A stretch of DNA of 64,000 nucleotides from Planctomonas psychrotolerans (GCF_008642235.1 NZ_SJEV01000001.1:62001-126000); one strand, 5' to 3'. Positions 8,186 through 19,303 are shown, counted from the first letter of the stretch. Notes: generated by a model not told the origin, from the letters alone. Translations and numbers: made by a program.

Positions 8186-8291
8186 GGCCCCAGCGTAGTT
8201 CCGAGGTCCTCGCCCCGGCGGCGCAACCGGTCGACGCGCACGCGACCCCGCAATGACCGAAGGAGGGCGCCGAGTGAGACATAATGGATCT
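8186..8291. promoter_or_regulatory. Back-to-back leaderless promoters of trpD and ctaE
   Basis: For trpD, minus-strand TACGCT (plus 8192-8197) lies 6 nt before its ATG. For ctaE, CATAAT (8280-8285) lies 6 nt before its GTG. Neither gene has a Shine-Dalgarno at the right distance. The -35 regions are weak (TGACCG near 8254 is the best for ctaE). Confidence 0.45.
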
Positions 8292-8921
8292 GTGACGAGC
8301 ACCTCAATATCCCCAGCAACGCACGTGCCGGTCGTCAATCGGCCCAACACGGTTGCCGTTGGCACGATCGTGTGGCTCGGCAGCGAGGTCATGTTCTTCG
8401 CGGGGCTCTTCGCCATCTACTTCACGTTGCGCAGCACCTCACCGGAGCTGTTCACGTTCGAGGCGAACCGGCTGAACGTCCCGTTCGCTCTCGTCAACAC
8501 CCTGATCCTGGTGTCGTCGTCGTTCACCTGCCAGTTCGGCGTGTTCGCGGCCGAGCGCCTGCAGCCGCGCTCCACCGGGTGGAAGCCGTCTCAGTGGGGC
8601 ATGGTCGAGTGGTTCTTCCTCACGTACGCGCTCGGCGCGATCTTCATCGCGGGCCAGATCCTGGAGTACGCCACCCTCGTCCACGAGGGCATCGCACTGG
8701 ACTCCAACGCCTACGGGTCCGCCTTCTACATGACCACCGGATTCCACGGACTGCACGTGACGGGTGGGCTCATCGCCTTCCTGCTCGTGATCGGACGCGG
8801 CTTCGCGGTGCGCAACTTCGGACACCGGGAGGCGACGAGCGCCATCGTCGTCTCCTACTACTGGCACTTCGTCGACGTGGTCTGGATCGGGCTCTTCCTG
8901 GTCATCTACGTCCTTAAATGA
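8292..8921 (+). CDS. ctaE: Cytochrome c oxidase subunit III
   Basis: A 209-aa membrane protein with the five-helix heme-copper oxidase subunit III pattern, including [19 protein letters not shown], a helix around [14 protein letters not shown], and the C-terminal [19 protein letters not shown]. It is part of the aa3 oxidase in the plasma membrane. The start is the GTG at 8292: CATAAT sits 6 nt before it and the preceding 13 codons look non-coding. It leads the ctaE-qcrC-qcrA-qcrB operon, the standard actinobacterial linkage of oxidase and bc1 complex, which form a supercomplex in this phylum. Confidence 0.95.
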   Translation: MTSTSISPATHVPVVNRPNTVAVGTIVWLGSEVMFFAGLFAIYFTLRSTSPELFTFEANRLNVPFALVNTLILVSSSFTCQFGVFAAERLQPRSTGWKPSQWGMVEWFFLTYALGAIFIAGQILEYATLVHEGIALDSNAYGSAFYMTTGFHGLHVTGGLIAFLLVIGRGFAVRNFGHREATSAIVVSYYWHFVDVVWIGLFLVIYVLK

Positions 8922-8946
8922 GCGAGCGGGAGCAGACGTACACAGC

Positions 8947-9744
8947 ATGAGTAAAGCGACGAACCGCAAGAACCGAGCCGGCCGCCGTGGTCCACTGGCA
9001 ACTGTTGCCCTTCTCGCCATCGGATTGTTCTTCACGGGCGGCGCCTACGCGCTGATCTCGAACGGCACCGCCGAGGCGCAGTCCGACATCAACTCGCAGG
9101 AGATGATCGACGAGGGCGAGAAGCTCTTCGCCGCGAACTGCGCGACGTGCCACGGAGTGAACCTCGAGGGCTCGGACATCGCCCCGACGCTGATCGGCGT
9201 GGGCGCCGCCTCGGTGGACTTCCAGGTCGGCACCGGGCGCATGCCGCTGGCCGCCAGCGGACCCCAGGGTCAGGAGAAGCCGGAGCAGTTCACCGACCAG
9301 CAGGTGAAGGCCATGGCCGCGTACGTCGCGTCCCTGTCCGTCGGCCCGCCCATCCCCGATCCCCGCTACCTGGACGAGCAGGGCGACGCGGCGAACGGCG
9401 CCGAGCTGTTCCGCATCAACTGCGCCATGTGCCACAACGTCGCGGGCTCCGGCGGTGCTCTCACCGAGGGCAAGTGGGCACCGGCAATTAACAGCACACC
9501 AGCACATACTTATGAAGCGATGATCACCGGCCCGCAGAACATGCCGGTGTTCAACGACGCGAACCTCTCACCTGAGGACAAGCGCGACATCATCACGGCA
9601 CTGGCATACATCAAGGACACCCCGTCCGTGGGCGGGTACGCCCTCGGTGCGCTGGGCCCGGTTGCCGAAGGCCTCTTCGCGTGGGTGTTCGGGATGGGTG
9701 CGATTGTCGCCGTCACCGTGTGGCTCACGGCGAAGTCGAACTAG
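8947..9744 (+). CDS. qcrC: Diheme cytochrome c of the bc1 complex
   Basis: A 265-aa protein with an N-terminal signal anchor (about 16-36), two CXXCH heme c sites (C65-H69 in NCATCHG and C159-H163 in NCAMCHN) and a C-terminal membrane helix (about 235-262). Actinobacterial QcrC carries two c hemes and replaces a soluble cytochrome c by passing electrons directly from the Rieske centre to the CuA site of CtaC. It follows ctaE by 25 nt and precedes qcrA, in one operon. Confidence 0.96.
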   Translation: MSKATNRKNRAGRRGPLATVALLAIGLFFTGGAYALISNGTAEAQSDINSQEMIDEGEKLFAANCATCHGVNLEGSDIAPTLIGVGAASVDFQVGTGRMPLAASGPQGQEKPEQFTDQQVKAMAAYVASLSVGPPIPDPRYLDEQGDAANGAELFRINCAMCHNVAGSGGALTEGKWAPAINSTPAHTYEAMITGPQNMPVFNDANLSPEDKRDIITALAYIKDTPSVGGYALGALGPVAEGLFAWVFGMGAIVAVTVWLTAKSN

Positions 9745-9779
9745 CTCGCGCTCTACGAACAGGCAGGAAAAGGAAGACC

Positions 9780-10901
9780 ATGGCAGACGATAACGGCGGA
9801 CGAGACGTGGCTGCCGCGCCCGAATCGAGGGGTGCGGCCCACCCGGTGAACGCGGTCGCCCGCGTCGACTCCGGCAGCACCGTCTCCGCAGGGACCGCCG
9901 TCGTACCGCGCGATGCACTGCAGAACCCGGGACTCCCGCCGCACCGCCCCCGCGTCACGGACGTCGATCCGAAGAAGGAACGCACCGCGGAACGCTGGGT
10001 CTACAGCCTGTTCTACCTGTCGCTCGCCGGCAGCCTGTTCACGATCGTCGCGTACTTCGCGTTCCCGATCGAGGAGAACAGCCCGGCGTCGACCCGTGCC
10101 AACAACCTCGCGCTCGGTATCGGAATCTCCCTCGCTCTCATGGCCCTCGGTATCGCCGTCGTGCACTGGTCGAAGACGCTGATGTCCAATCACGAGATGA
10201 TCGACCAGCGCCACGTGACGAGCGGAAGCCCGGAGACCCGTGCGCGCGCCGTGCAGATCTTCGACGAGGCGAACAAGGAGTCGGGCCTCGGACGTCGAGC
10301 TGTTCTCCGCAACTCGCTCATCGGCGCCCTGGTCGTCTTCCCGCTGCCCGCGATCGTCTTGTTCCGCGACCTCTACCCCGGCACCGCGCCCGAGCCCGTC
10401 AGTCAGCTCAGTCACACGATGTGGGAGGAGGGGATGCGCCTCGCGCGGGACCCCTCGGGCACCCCCATCCGCGCCGCTGATGTGACCCTCGGATCCGTCT
10501 TCCACGTCATCCCGGAAGGGCTGGAGGAGGCCGAGCACAAGCTCGAGGAGAAGGCGAAGGCGGCGGTGCTCCTGATGCGCCTGCGCCCGTCCGACCTCAA
10601 CGAGCTCCCCGAACGCCAAGGCTGGTCCTATGACGGGATCGTCGCATACTCGAAGATCTGCACCCACGTGGGATGCCCGGTCGCCCTGTATGAGCAGGTG
10701 ACTCATCACCTGCTCTGCCCCTGCCACCAGTCCGAATTCGATGTGACCAATCACTGCGAGGTCATCTTCGGTCCGGCAGCGCGGCCACTACCCCAACTGC
10801 CCATCTCCGTTGACGCGGAAGGGTACCTGATCGCTCAAAGTGACTTCACGGAGCCGGTCGGACCGAGTTTCTGGGAGCGAGCAAGTGTCGACAACGACTG
10901 A
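9780..10901 (+). CDS. qcrA: Rieske iron-sulfur subunit of the bc1 complex
   Basis: A 373-aa Rieske protein. The 2Fe-2S ligands are in CTHVGC (C294, H296) and CPCHQS (C313, H316), with the disulfide cysteines C299 and C315. The N-terminal half has a hydrophilic tail and three predicted membrane helices (SLFYLSLAGSLFTIVAYFAF, NLALGIGISLALMALGIAVV and SLIGALVVFPLPAIVLF), the actinobacterial form. The start is the ATG at 9780 after AGGAAG. The last 17 nt overlap the qcrB start. Confidence 0.96.
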   Translation: MADDNGGRDVAAAPESRGAAHPVNAVARVDSGSTVSAGTAVVPRDALQNPGLPPHRPRVTDVDPKKERTAERWVYSLFYLSLAGSLFTIVAYFAFPIEENSPASTRANNLALGIGISLALMALGIAVVHWSKTLMSNHEMIDQRHVTSGSPETRARAVQIFDEANKESGLGRRAVLRNSLIGALVVFPLPAIVLFRDLYPGTAPEPVSQLSHTMWEEGMRLARDPSGTPIRAADVTLGSVFHVIPEGLEEAEHKLEEKAKAAVLLMRLRPSDLNELPERQGWSYDGIVAYSKICTHVGCPVALYEQVTHHLLCPCHQSEFDVTNHCEVIFGPAARPLPQLPISVDAEGYLIAQSDFTEPVGPSFWERASVDND

Positions 10902-12555
10902 ACCGCAGCCAACCGCCACCGCACCGGCGTCGCCCGTCGGCGCACCGGCATCACCCGCCGGCGCACCGGCAGCGGGTGGGCTCGGTGGCATGACCGCCGC
11001 AGCGTCGAGCTACCTCGACGACCGCACGAGCATCTCGGCGGTCGTCAAGGAGTTCGGGCGGAAGATCTTCCCGGACCACTGGTCGTTCATGCTCGGCGAA
11101 GTGGCGCTCTACAGCTTCGTCGTCATCCTCCTGACCGGGTCGTGGCTGACGTTCTTCTTCGACCCGTCCATGACGGAGGTCGACTACGAGGGATCGTTCG
11201 TGCCGCTGAAGGGCGTCGAGATGTCGGCGGCCATGGCGTCGTCGCTCGACATCTCGTTCGACATCCGGGGCGGCCTGCTGATGCGGCAGATGCACCACTG
11301 GGCGGCTCTGCTGTTCATCGCGTCCATCGGCCTGCACATGCTGCGCATCTACTTCACCGGTGCGTTCCGCAAGCCGCGCGAGCTCAACTGGGTCATCGGC
11401 TTCGTGCTCTTCATCCTGGCCATGGCCGAGGGCTTCACCGGGTACTCGCTCCCCGACGACCTGCTCTCGGGCAACGGTCTCCGCATCATCGACGGCATGG
11501 TCAAGGGCATCCCGGTGATCGGAACCTGGATCTCGTTCCTGCTCTTCGGCGGCGAGTTCCCCGGCACCGTGATCATCCCCCGCCTGTACACCCTGCACAT
11601 CCTGCTGCTGCCCGCGGTGATCGTGGCGCTCATCGCGCTGCACCTCGTGTTCGTGGTCGTGCACAAGCACACCCAGTTCGCCGGTCCCGGCAAGACGAAC
11701 CAGAACGTGGTCGGCGTGCCGATCCTCCCGACCTTCGCCGCGAAGGCCGGTGGCTTCTTCTTCATCGTGTTCGGTGTCATCGCACTGATGGCCACCTTCT
11801 TCACCATCAACCCGATCTGGAACTACGGCCCCTACGACCCGTCACCGGTGTCGGCGGGGACGCAGCCCGACTGGTACATCGGATTCGCCGACGGCGCCCT
11901 CCGACTGATCCCGCCGGGACTCGAGTTCGACTTCCTGGAGCGCACCTACTCCTTCAACATCCTCATCCCGATGGCGGCCCTCGGCCTGTTCATCGTGCTG
12001 GCGATGATCTACCCCTTCATCGAATACTGGATCACCGGTGACAAGCGCGAGCACCACCTGCTCGACCGCCCGCGCAACGCTCCGGTCCGCACCGCGATCG
12101 GCGCCGCCGGCGTCACGTTCTACGGGGTGCTGTGGGCGGCGGCGAGCTCGGACCTCATGGCGACGCACTTCCACGTCGCGGTCGAGCACGTCATCCACAC
12201 GCTGCAGGCCCTGGTGTTCCTCGCCCCGGTCATCGCCTTCATCGTCACCAAGCGCATCTGTCTCGCGCTCCAGAAGAAGGACCGCGAGATCGCGCTGCAC
12301 GGCTTCGAGTCCGGTCGCATCGTGAAGCTGCCGGGCGGCGAGTTCATCGAGGTGCACGAGCAGCTCGACGAGTACGAGCGCTGGAAGCTGGTCAGCTACA
12401 CCGACTACGCCCCGCTGATGATCCGTCCGAACAGCCGTGGCAAGATCACGGTCGCCCAGCGCGCTCGGGCCGGCGTGTCCCGCTGGTTCTTCGAGGATCG
12501 GATCGCTCCGGTCGCCTCGAAGGACCTCGAGGTCTCGCACGACAACACGCACTAG
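10885..12555 (+). CDS. qcrB: Cytochrome b subunit of the bc1 complex
   Basis: A 556-aa cytochrome b that oxidises menaquinol and carries the two b hemes. Heme-ligand regions are visible in MHHWAALLFIASIGLHMLRI and ALHLVFVVVHKHTQF, and a PDWYIGF segment lies in the C-terminal part. The GTG at 10885 is chosen because GGGAGCGAG lies just upstream and the overlap with qcrA suggests coupling; the earlier ATG at 10840 would overlap more. The N-terminus is Pro/Ala-rich (about 35 residues), and a cytoplasmic C-terminal extension of about 130 residues follows the last helix, as in other actinobacterial QcrB. Confidence 0.95.
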   Translation: MSTTTEPQPTATAPASPVGAPASPAGAPAAGGLGGMTAAASSYLDDRTSISAVVKEFGRKIFPDHWSFMLGEVALYSFVVILLTGSWLTFFFDPSMTEVDYEGSFVPLKGVEMSAAMASSLDISFDIRGGLLMRQMHHWAALLFIASIGLHMLRIYFTGAFRKPRELNWVIGFVLFILAMAEGFTGYSLPDDLLSGNGLRIIDGMVKGIPVIGTWISFLLFGGEFPGTVIIPRLYTLHILLLPAVIVALIALHLVFVVVHKHTQFAGPGKTNQNVVGVPILPTFAAKAGGFFFIVFGVIALMATFFTINPIWNYGPYDPSPVSAGTQPDWYIGFADGALRLIPPGLEFDFLERTYSFNILIPMAALGLFIVLAMIYPFIEYWITGDKREHHLLDRPRNAPVRTAIGAAGVTFYGVLWAAASSDLMATHFHVAVEHVIHTLQALVFLAPVIAFIVTKRICLALQKKDREIALHGFESGRIVKLPGGEFIEVHEQLDEYERWKLVSYTDYAPLMIRPNSRGKITVAQRARAGVSRWFFEDRIAPVASKDLEVSHDNTH

Positions 12556-12573
12556 ACGCCGGATCGGGCAGCG

Positions 12574-13422
12574 ATGACCCTCGACTCACTGTCGAGATGG
12601 CTTCGCTGCCCGATCTGCTTCGCGGACCTGTCCCCCAGCGCTGCCCTGAGCCTCGCCTGCCTTCACGGACACAGTTACGACGTCGCCAAGCGCGGCTACG
12701 TGACACTCCTCCCGCCTCGCACGAAGGTGCACGGCGACTCGGCCGAGATGCTCGACGCCCGGCAGGGATTCCTCGACGCGGGCCACTACGCGCCGCTCGA
12801 GGCGGCTCTCGACGGCGTCCTCCCCCGCAGCGAGAACGAGCGGATCCTCGACGCCGGATGCGGCACCGGCCACTACCTGCGGCGTCTCCTCGGAACGCGG
12901 CCCACGGCGAACGCCCTGGCCGCGGACCTCTCCCCGTCCGCCGTGGCGCGCGCGGTGCGGAGCCCCGGCGTGCGGGTGGACGGGCTCGTCGCGGACCTGT
13001 GGGCGCCGCTTCCCCTACGGGACGCGGCCGCGACGATCCTGCTCAACGTCTTCGCCCCCCGAAACCCTCCGGAGTTCGCACGGGTGCTCGAGCGGAACGG
13101 GGTTCTGCTCGTGGTGGCGCCCGCGCCCGACCACCTGACCGAGTTGCGTTCCCGGGGGCTCGTGCTCGGGATGCAGGACGACAAGATCGCCAAGATCCAG
13201 GCGAGCCTCGTCGATCTCTTCTCGCTCGAAGAGGAGCGGGTCGTCCGCTTCCCCATGCACCTCGATCGGTCGGCGGTGGGAGCCCTCGTCGGGATGGGTC
13301 CCTCGGCCTACCACCGCACCGATGCGTCGTCGGCGGCAGCCGACGATCCGCCGGGCGATGCATCGACGGAGTCCCCGCCCGTCACCGCGGCGATGCGGGT
13401 GCTCCTCTACCGTCGCCGCTGA
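12574..13422 (+). CDS. rlmA: 23S rRNA (guanine-N1)-methyltransferase, RlmA family
   Basis: A 282-aa SAM-dependent methyltransferase. The N-terminal zinc site uses C12 and C15 in RCPIC with C29 and H33 (ACLHGH). The SAM motif is ILDAGCGTGHY and a conserved RQGFLDAGHY precedes it. The family methylates N1 of G745 (RlmA-I) or G748 (RlmA-II/TlrB, which affects tylosin-type macrolides); which base is targeted here cannot be told by eye. It follows qcrB by 18 nt and may be read through from the operon. It ends 4 nt from the convergent GGDEF-EAL gene. Confidence 0.88.
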   Translation: MTLDSLSRWLRCPICFADLSPSAALSLACLHGHSYDVAKRGYVTLLPPRTKVHGDSAEMLDARQGFLDAGHYAPLEAALDGVLPRSENERILDAGCGTGHYLRRLLGTRPTANALAADLSPSAVARAVRSPGVRVDGLVADLWAPLPLRDAAATILLNVFAPRNPPEFARVLERNGVLLVVAPAPDHLTELRSRGLVLGMQDDKIAKIQASLVDLFSLEEERVVRFPMHLDRSAVGALVGMGPSAYHRTDASSAAADDPPGDASTESPPVTAAMRVLLYRRR

Positions 13423-13426
13423 CGGC

Positions 13427-15322
13427 CTAGCGGCGACGAACCAGGGTCTGCGGTTCACCGGCTGGGAGACGCACTCCCCCGCCCGCCTGGGACCGGAGAA
13501 GGTCCTGGAAATCGCCGGTGCTCATCGGCTTCGCATACAGGTACCCCTGCGCCGAGTCGCAGCCCATTGCGACCACCTCGTCCCGCTGTCGAACGGTCTC
13601 CACGCCTTCCACGGTCACGCACAGTCCGAGCACGTGGGCGAGGTTCGTCACGGCTTCGATGATGGCACCGCCCGCGGGTGCCACCCCGATGTCGGCGACG
13701 AAGGCCCTGTCGATCTTCACGATGTCGACCGGGTACTGCCGGAGATAACTGAGGGACGAGAATCCGGTGCCGAAGTCGTCGAGCGCGAGCTTGACGCCGA
13801 TGTCCTTCAGTTCGGTGAGAACCGTCATCGCATAGGGTCCGTCCTCGAGCAGCATGCTCTCGGTCATCTCGAGGGTGACCACGCCGGGATCGACTTCGGC
13901 GGAGGCCAGCGTGTCGGCGACGTTCCTGCTGAATCCCGCGGACATCAGTTGTCGGGCGGATACATTCACCGCGAGCTCGAGCGGCCGGCCGGGGAACAGC
14001 GCGCGCCAGGTGCACCAATCGGTGATCGCGCGCCGGAGTACCCAGTCCCCGATCTCCTGGATGAACGAGCTCCGCTCGGCGAGGGCGATTGTGAGCAGGG
14101 CGGGCACCGGCCCCCTCGTCGGGTGCGTCCAGCGCAGCAAGGCCTCAGCGCCGATCACCGCTCCGTCCTTCACCCGGACGATGGGTTGGTAGGCGATGGC
14201 CAGTTGGTCGCCCCGGAGAGCCCCCCTCAGGTCGTGCTCGAGCTCGACGCGATCCGCGTCGGCGATGGCCTCGCGGAGGTCGAGCACCTGGTGGGCGGCA
14301 CCGCCCTTGCGCTTGACCTGGTACATCGCGATGTCGGCATCCGCGATGAGCTGCTCACTGATCCCGTCCGCCTCGCCGGCGAATGCGATTCCGACGCTCG
14401 CGGTGATGGAGATCTCCACGGCCGGGGACCGTGGATCGCTCCGAAGGAGAAACGGCTCCACGAACGACTCGGTGACGCGGGCGGCGATCTGCTCCACCGC
14501 GTCGGTGGACCCGAGATCTTCGCACAGGATCACGAACTCGTCGCCGGAGATGCGGGCGAGCGTGTCCCCCGGGCGGATCAGCGTCTTCAAGCGCGAGGCG
14601 ACCGCGATGAGCAGGGCATCCCCGATCGAGTGCCCGTGCGTGTCGTTGACCGACTTGAATCCGTCGAGGTCGGCGAAGAGCACGGTCGCCGGGGCGTTCG
14701 TGCGCCGCGCGCGCTGCGCGGCGTGCTCCAGTCGCTGCTGCAGGAGCACCCGGTTCGGCAATCCTGTCAGCGCATCGTGCAGGGCGTTCGTGCGGAACAA
14801 CTCGGCGGTGTGCCTGCTCTCGTCCCGCGCCTGGGCGTTGACGAGGTAGGCGGAGGTCACATCCGCCAGCGTCTGTGCGGCCGCCATCGCCCACGCGTCG
14901 AGAGGGCCGGCCTCGTCGCGGAACAGGTCGAGCGCGCCGAGGTTACCGGCGTCGTGCCGCAGGGGAAAGGCGAAAACGGCGGCCATACCGACCTCCGCCG
15001 CCTTCGCCGCGAAGTCCTCGAAGCGCGAATCGGTTCCGATGTCGGACGAGACGACGGCTTCGCCCGACTCGTACGCCAGCACGCACGGGCCCTGGCGGAG
15101 GCTGGACTGGAGGCGCTCGAGCTGCAGCGCCGCGTTGTTCGACGCCGCGATGTAGTGGGGTTCGGTGGTGTCGGTCATCAGGGTCACCCCCGCTGCGGTG
15201 ACCGGGAGCACATCGACGATCCTCTCGACGAGCCGGTCCAGGATGGCGTCGATGGGGAAGTCGGTGAGCATGGTGCGGGCGAACTCGGCGAGCAACGCCG
15301 CCATCTTCTCGTTGCCGTCCAT
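13427..15322 (-). CDS. GAF-GGDEF-EAL cyclic di-GMP protein
   Basis: A 631-aa soluble sensor-effector. Residues 20-165 look like a GAF domain. The GGDEF domain (about 175-345) has SGDEF at 259-263 in place of GGDEF, with RPGD (250-253) exactly five residues before it, a product-inhibition I-site. The EAL domain (about 355-615) keeps EAL (393-395), NVSARQL, DDFGTG (515-520), KIDRAFV and EGVE, so it is probably an active phosphodiesterase. The net direction of c-di-GMP change is uncertain. The start is the ATG at 15322; the longer frame to 15490 has atypical Arg/Ser content. A -10-like TAGAGT (minus, plus 15489-15494) would give a leader of about 160 nt holding a CGCTCGA/TCGAGCG stem (15361-15379). 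Confidence 0.92.
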   Translation of the reverse strand: MDGNEKMAALLAEFARTMLTDFPIDAILDRLVERIVDVLPVTAAGVTLMTDTTEPHYIAASNNAALQLERLQSSLRQGPCVLAYESGEAVVSSDIGTDSRFEDFAAKAAEVGMAAVFAFPLRHDAGNLGALDLFRDEAGPLDAWAMAAAQTLADVTSAYLVNAQARDESRHTAELFRTNALHDALTGLPNRVLLQQRLEHAAQRARRTNAPATVLFADLDGFKSVNDTHGHSIGDALLIAVASRLKTLIRPGDTLARISGDEFVILCEDLGSTDAVEQIAARVTESFVEPFLLRSDPRSPAVEISITASVGIAFAGEADGISEQLIADADIAMYQVKRKGGAAHQVLDLREAIADADRVELEHDLRGALRGDQLAIAYQPIVRVKDGAVIGAEALLRWTHPTRGPVPALLTIALAERSSFIQEIGDWVLRRAITDWCTWRALFPGRPLELAVNVSARQLMSAGFSRNVADTLASAEVDPGVVTLEMTESMLLEDGPYAMTVLTELKDIGVKLALDDFGTGFSSLSYLRQYPVDIVKIDRAFVADIGVAPAGGAIIEAVTNLAHVLGLCVTVEGVETVRQRDEVVAMGCDSAQGYLYAKPMSTGDFQDLLRSQAGGGVRLPAGEPQTLVRRR

Positions 15323-15558
15323 CCCGGACCTCCGCCCCGATGTTCCGGAGTGCACATCAGCGCTCGATCGAGTCGAGCGGCCTGGACCTGCCAGGGCGGA
15401 GCCGAGTTGATGCTGCGCGGGGCGGCACCGGGCGATTCCGACGGCAGGTTGCGTGATCGACGACCGGGTCCGGGGGCGTCTGCTGCTCACTCTATATTCG
15501 CCGGAGCGGGAATGAGTCCCCGGACGCGATTATTCTCCTCCGCGCCGCATCAGCGATG

Positions 15559-15600
15559 GCTGGTCAGCGACGGCTGGTCAGCGACGGCTGGTCAGCGACG
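15559..15600. repeat. Three perfect tandem copies of a 14-nt unit
   Basis: GCTGGTCAGCGACG is repeated three times without change (15559-15572, 15573-15586, 15587-15600), with a degraded partial unit CAGCGATG before and CAGCG-containing sequence after. It lies between the 5' region of the GGDEF-EAL gene and the stop of the GNAT gene. It is a slippage-prone minisatellite; each unit also contains the imperfect palindrome CTGGTCAG. Confidence 0.85.
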
Positions 15601-15605
15601 GTCGT

Positions 15606-16037
15606 TCAGCGGAAGCGCTTCTTGTAGAACTCCGCGGTCCTCTCATAGCCCAACCGGCTGTAGAACGCGCCCGCCCTACGGGTCGACATGGTGAGTTGAC
15701 CCACCCCGCGATCGGCGCAGACGCGCTCGCACGCCCGTACCAGAGCCGATCCGGTTCCGGCTCCCCGCGCGGACGAGTCGACGACGAGTTCTTCGAGGTG
15801 ACCGGACAGCCCACCGGCGTATAGGAGACGGGACACCGTGAGGTAGGCGTATCCCGTCACCCGAGCACTGTCGTCTTCAGAGACCAGCAGCACGTCGCGA
15901 CCGACGCCCCGGCTCCCGAGGATGGTGTAGAAGGTGACGTCGAAGTCGTCGCGGTCCGCCGGCGGGTTGACCATGTCGAGCTGCTGACACAACCGGAATA
16001 CCGCCGCGTTGTCGGCGGCGGTAGCCGAGCGGATCAT
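15606..16037 (-). CDS. GNAT family N-acetyltransferase
   Basis: A 143-aa single GNAT domain. Acetyl-CoA binding motif A is HLEELVVDSSARGAGTGSAL (RGAGTG pyrophosphate loop), and the C-terminal AGAFYSRLGYERTAEFYKK is the usual motif B region. The substrate is unknown; resemblance to small-molecule and amino-group acetylators is only fold-level. It starts 7 nt after the ctaF stop on the same strand, so it may be co-transcribed with the cytochrome oxidase genes, but no functional link is evident. Confidence 0.82.
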   Translation of the reverse strand: MIRSATAADNAAVFRLCQQLDMVNPPADRDDFDVTFYTILGSRGVGRDVLLVSEDDSARVTGYAYLTVSRLLYAGGLSGHLEELVVDSSARGAGTGSALVRACERVCADRGVGQLTMSTRRAGAFYSRLGYERTAEFYKKRFR

Positions 16038-16044
16038 GGTCCCC

Positions 16045-16461
16045 CTAGCGGGCGAAGTAGCCGCGGTAGTACTCGTACGTCCAACCGACGAGCGCGATCA
16101 CGGTCACGAACACCCCGATGATCGCGATCCAGAATCCGACCGCGATGCCGAGCATGACCGACGCGCCACCGGCGGCGAGGACGATGGGCCACCAGCTCCA
16201 CGGGCTGAAGAATCCCAGCTCCGGGTCGCCGTCGTCGATGTTCGCGTCCGAGCGGTCTTCGGGAAGCTCGGCTCCCTGGGTGTTGTAGCTCTTCTGCAGG
16301 TAGAACCCGACGAACGCGCCGAGGATCGACGTGAGCGACAGGGCGACCGTTCCCGCCGGCTCGACGTAGTCGGCTTCGAGGATGCCCCAGAGCGGGTAGA
16401 TGACCGCGAGGACACCGAAGAACAGCGAGAGGATCCAGAACAGGACGGCGTTAGCCCGCAC
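16045..16461 (-). CDS. ctaF: Cytochrome c oxidase subunit IV (actinobacterial)
   Basis: A 138-aa protein with four predicted membrane helices: VLFWILSLFFGVLAVIYPL, a second around LSLTSILGAFVGFYL, then two after a hydrophilic loop (WWPIVLAAGGASVMLGIAVG and FWIAIIGVFVTVIALVGW). This is the actinobacterial CtaF subunit of the aa3 oxidase, unrelated to proteobacterial subunit IV. It begins one base after the ctaD stop in the ctaC-ctaD-ctaF operon. Confidence 0.92.
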   Translation of the reverse strand: MRANAVLFWILSLFFGVLAVIYPLWGILEADYVEPAGTVALSLTSILGAFVGFYLQKSYNTQGAELPEDRSDANIDDGDPELGFFSPWSWWPIVLAAGGASVMLGIAVGFWIAIIGVFVTVIALVGWTYEYYRGYFAR

Positions 16462-16462
16462 G

Positions 16463-18205
<1,743 letters not shown>

Positions 18206-18213
18206 TACGGGTC

Positions 18214-19092
18214 CTACTCTGATTCTTCTGCTTCGCCGGGCACGTTCACGCCGGGCAGGTTGCTGTTGCGGTCGTAATCCTGGCCGTAGTCGCCCTCGAA
18301 GCCCGCGTCGCGGAGCGATTCGATGTATGCGTCGTATTCGCCCTGCGAGACGACCTTCACCTGGAAGAGCATCTGCGAGTGGTACTCGCCGCACAGCTCG
18401 GCGCACTTACCGGTGAAGGTCCCCTCCTCCTGCGGCACGAACGACATGTAGTTCGTCACGCCGGGATAGAGGTCCTTCTTGTAGAGGAAGTTGACGACCC
18501 AGAACGAGTGCTGCACGTCGCGAGACTCGAGCACGAGCTCGACCGTGCGGTCCACCGGCAGGTACAGGGTGGGAAGCGCGTCGTAGTCGACGTTGCCGAC
18601 GGGACCCTCGGGGTCGGTGGAGGCCTGCACACCGACGGAGTAGACGTTCTCGTCCACGTAGTTGAAGTCCCACGCCCACTGCTTGCCGTAGACCTCGACG
18701 GTCACGTCGGGGTCCTCGGCCCGCGTCTCGATCTTGGCCTGGTCACGCGCCGTGAAGGCGAAGAACCCGAGCACGAGGATCAGCGGCACGATCGTGTAGA
18801 AGACCTCGATGGGGAGGTTGTAGCGCAGCTGCACCGGGAGGCCGGTCTGGCCCTTGCGGCGGCGGTAGACCACCGCGGCCCAGATGGTGAGGGCCCAGGT
18901 GATCATGCCCACCACCATCAGAACGATCCACGACGTGACCCACAGTCCGATGACGTCACCGGTGTGATTGGTGGTGTCTGCGTTACCCGGCAACCAGCCC
19001 TGCAGTTGCGCCTGGGTGCACCCCGCAAGCGCAACGACGAGCGTCGCTGCCATCGGTACTGCTGCCCAACGGAATAGGCGTCTAGAGCGCAC
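18214..19092 (-). CDS. ctaC: Cytochrome c oxidase subunit II (CuA lipoprotein)
   Basis: A 292-aa subunit. A lipoprotein-type signal ends in VVALAGC, two membrane helices follow, and then the extracytoplasmic cupredoxin domain. CuA ligands are all present in [12 protein letters not shown] (Cys, Glu, Cys, His, Met) with the upstream His in [11 protein letters not shown]. It accepts electrons from the cytochrome c domain of QcrC. The GTG at 19092 was chosen because GAAGGG lies 6 nt upstream; longer frames read into non-coding DNA. A -10-like TAGACT (minus, plus 19128-19133) lies about 35 nt upstream. It is first gene of ctaC-ctaD-ctaF. Confidence 0.95.
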   Translation of the reverse strand: MRSRRLFRWAAVPMAATLVVALAGCTQAQLQGWLPGNADTTNHTGDVIGLWVTSWIVLMVVGMITWALTIWAAVVYRRRKGQTGLPVQLRYNLPIEVFYTIVPLILVLGFFAFTARDQAKIETRAEDPDVTVEVYGKQWAWDFNYVDENVYSVGVQASTDPEGPVGNVDYDALPTLYLPVDRTVELVLESRDVQHSFWVVNFLYKKDLYPGVTNYMSFVPQEEGTFTGKCAELCGEYHSQMLFQVKVVSQGEYDAYIESLRDAGFEGDYGQDYDRNSNLPGVNVPGEAEESE

Positions 19093-19267
19093 TACTGACC
19101 CTTCGAAGTGGCGGACGTTATGGGCCGAGTCTAACGCGAATTTCGGCGGGGCCTCGGACGACTCCCCCGGCGACGGCGACGATGCCGGGGGCATCGCCGG
19201 GGGGCGTGCGCGCGTGTCGTCGCCTTCGCCGGGACTCCCGGGCCGCGACTGATAGGCCCCTCCCACG

Positions 19268-19303
19268 AAAAAACGGTCACCTCCCGTCGGAAGGTGACCG
19301 TTT
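19268..19303 (-). terminator. Intrinsic terminator of erpA
   Basis: Arms AAACGGTCACCT (19271-19282) and AGGTGACCGTTT (19292-19303) pair perfectly over 12 bp with a short loop. On the minus strand the stem runs into a T-tract (AAAAAA at 19268-19273 on plus). It ends the erpA transcript 23 nt after its stop and separates it from ctaC. Confidence 0.9.

Noticed and set aside
19180-19196. CGATGCC/GGCATCG stem as ctaC-upstream terminator
   Set aside because: It is only 7 bp, lacks a T-run, and lies in a GC-repetitive stretch; the true erpA terminator is at 19268-19303.
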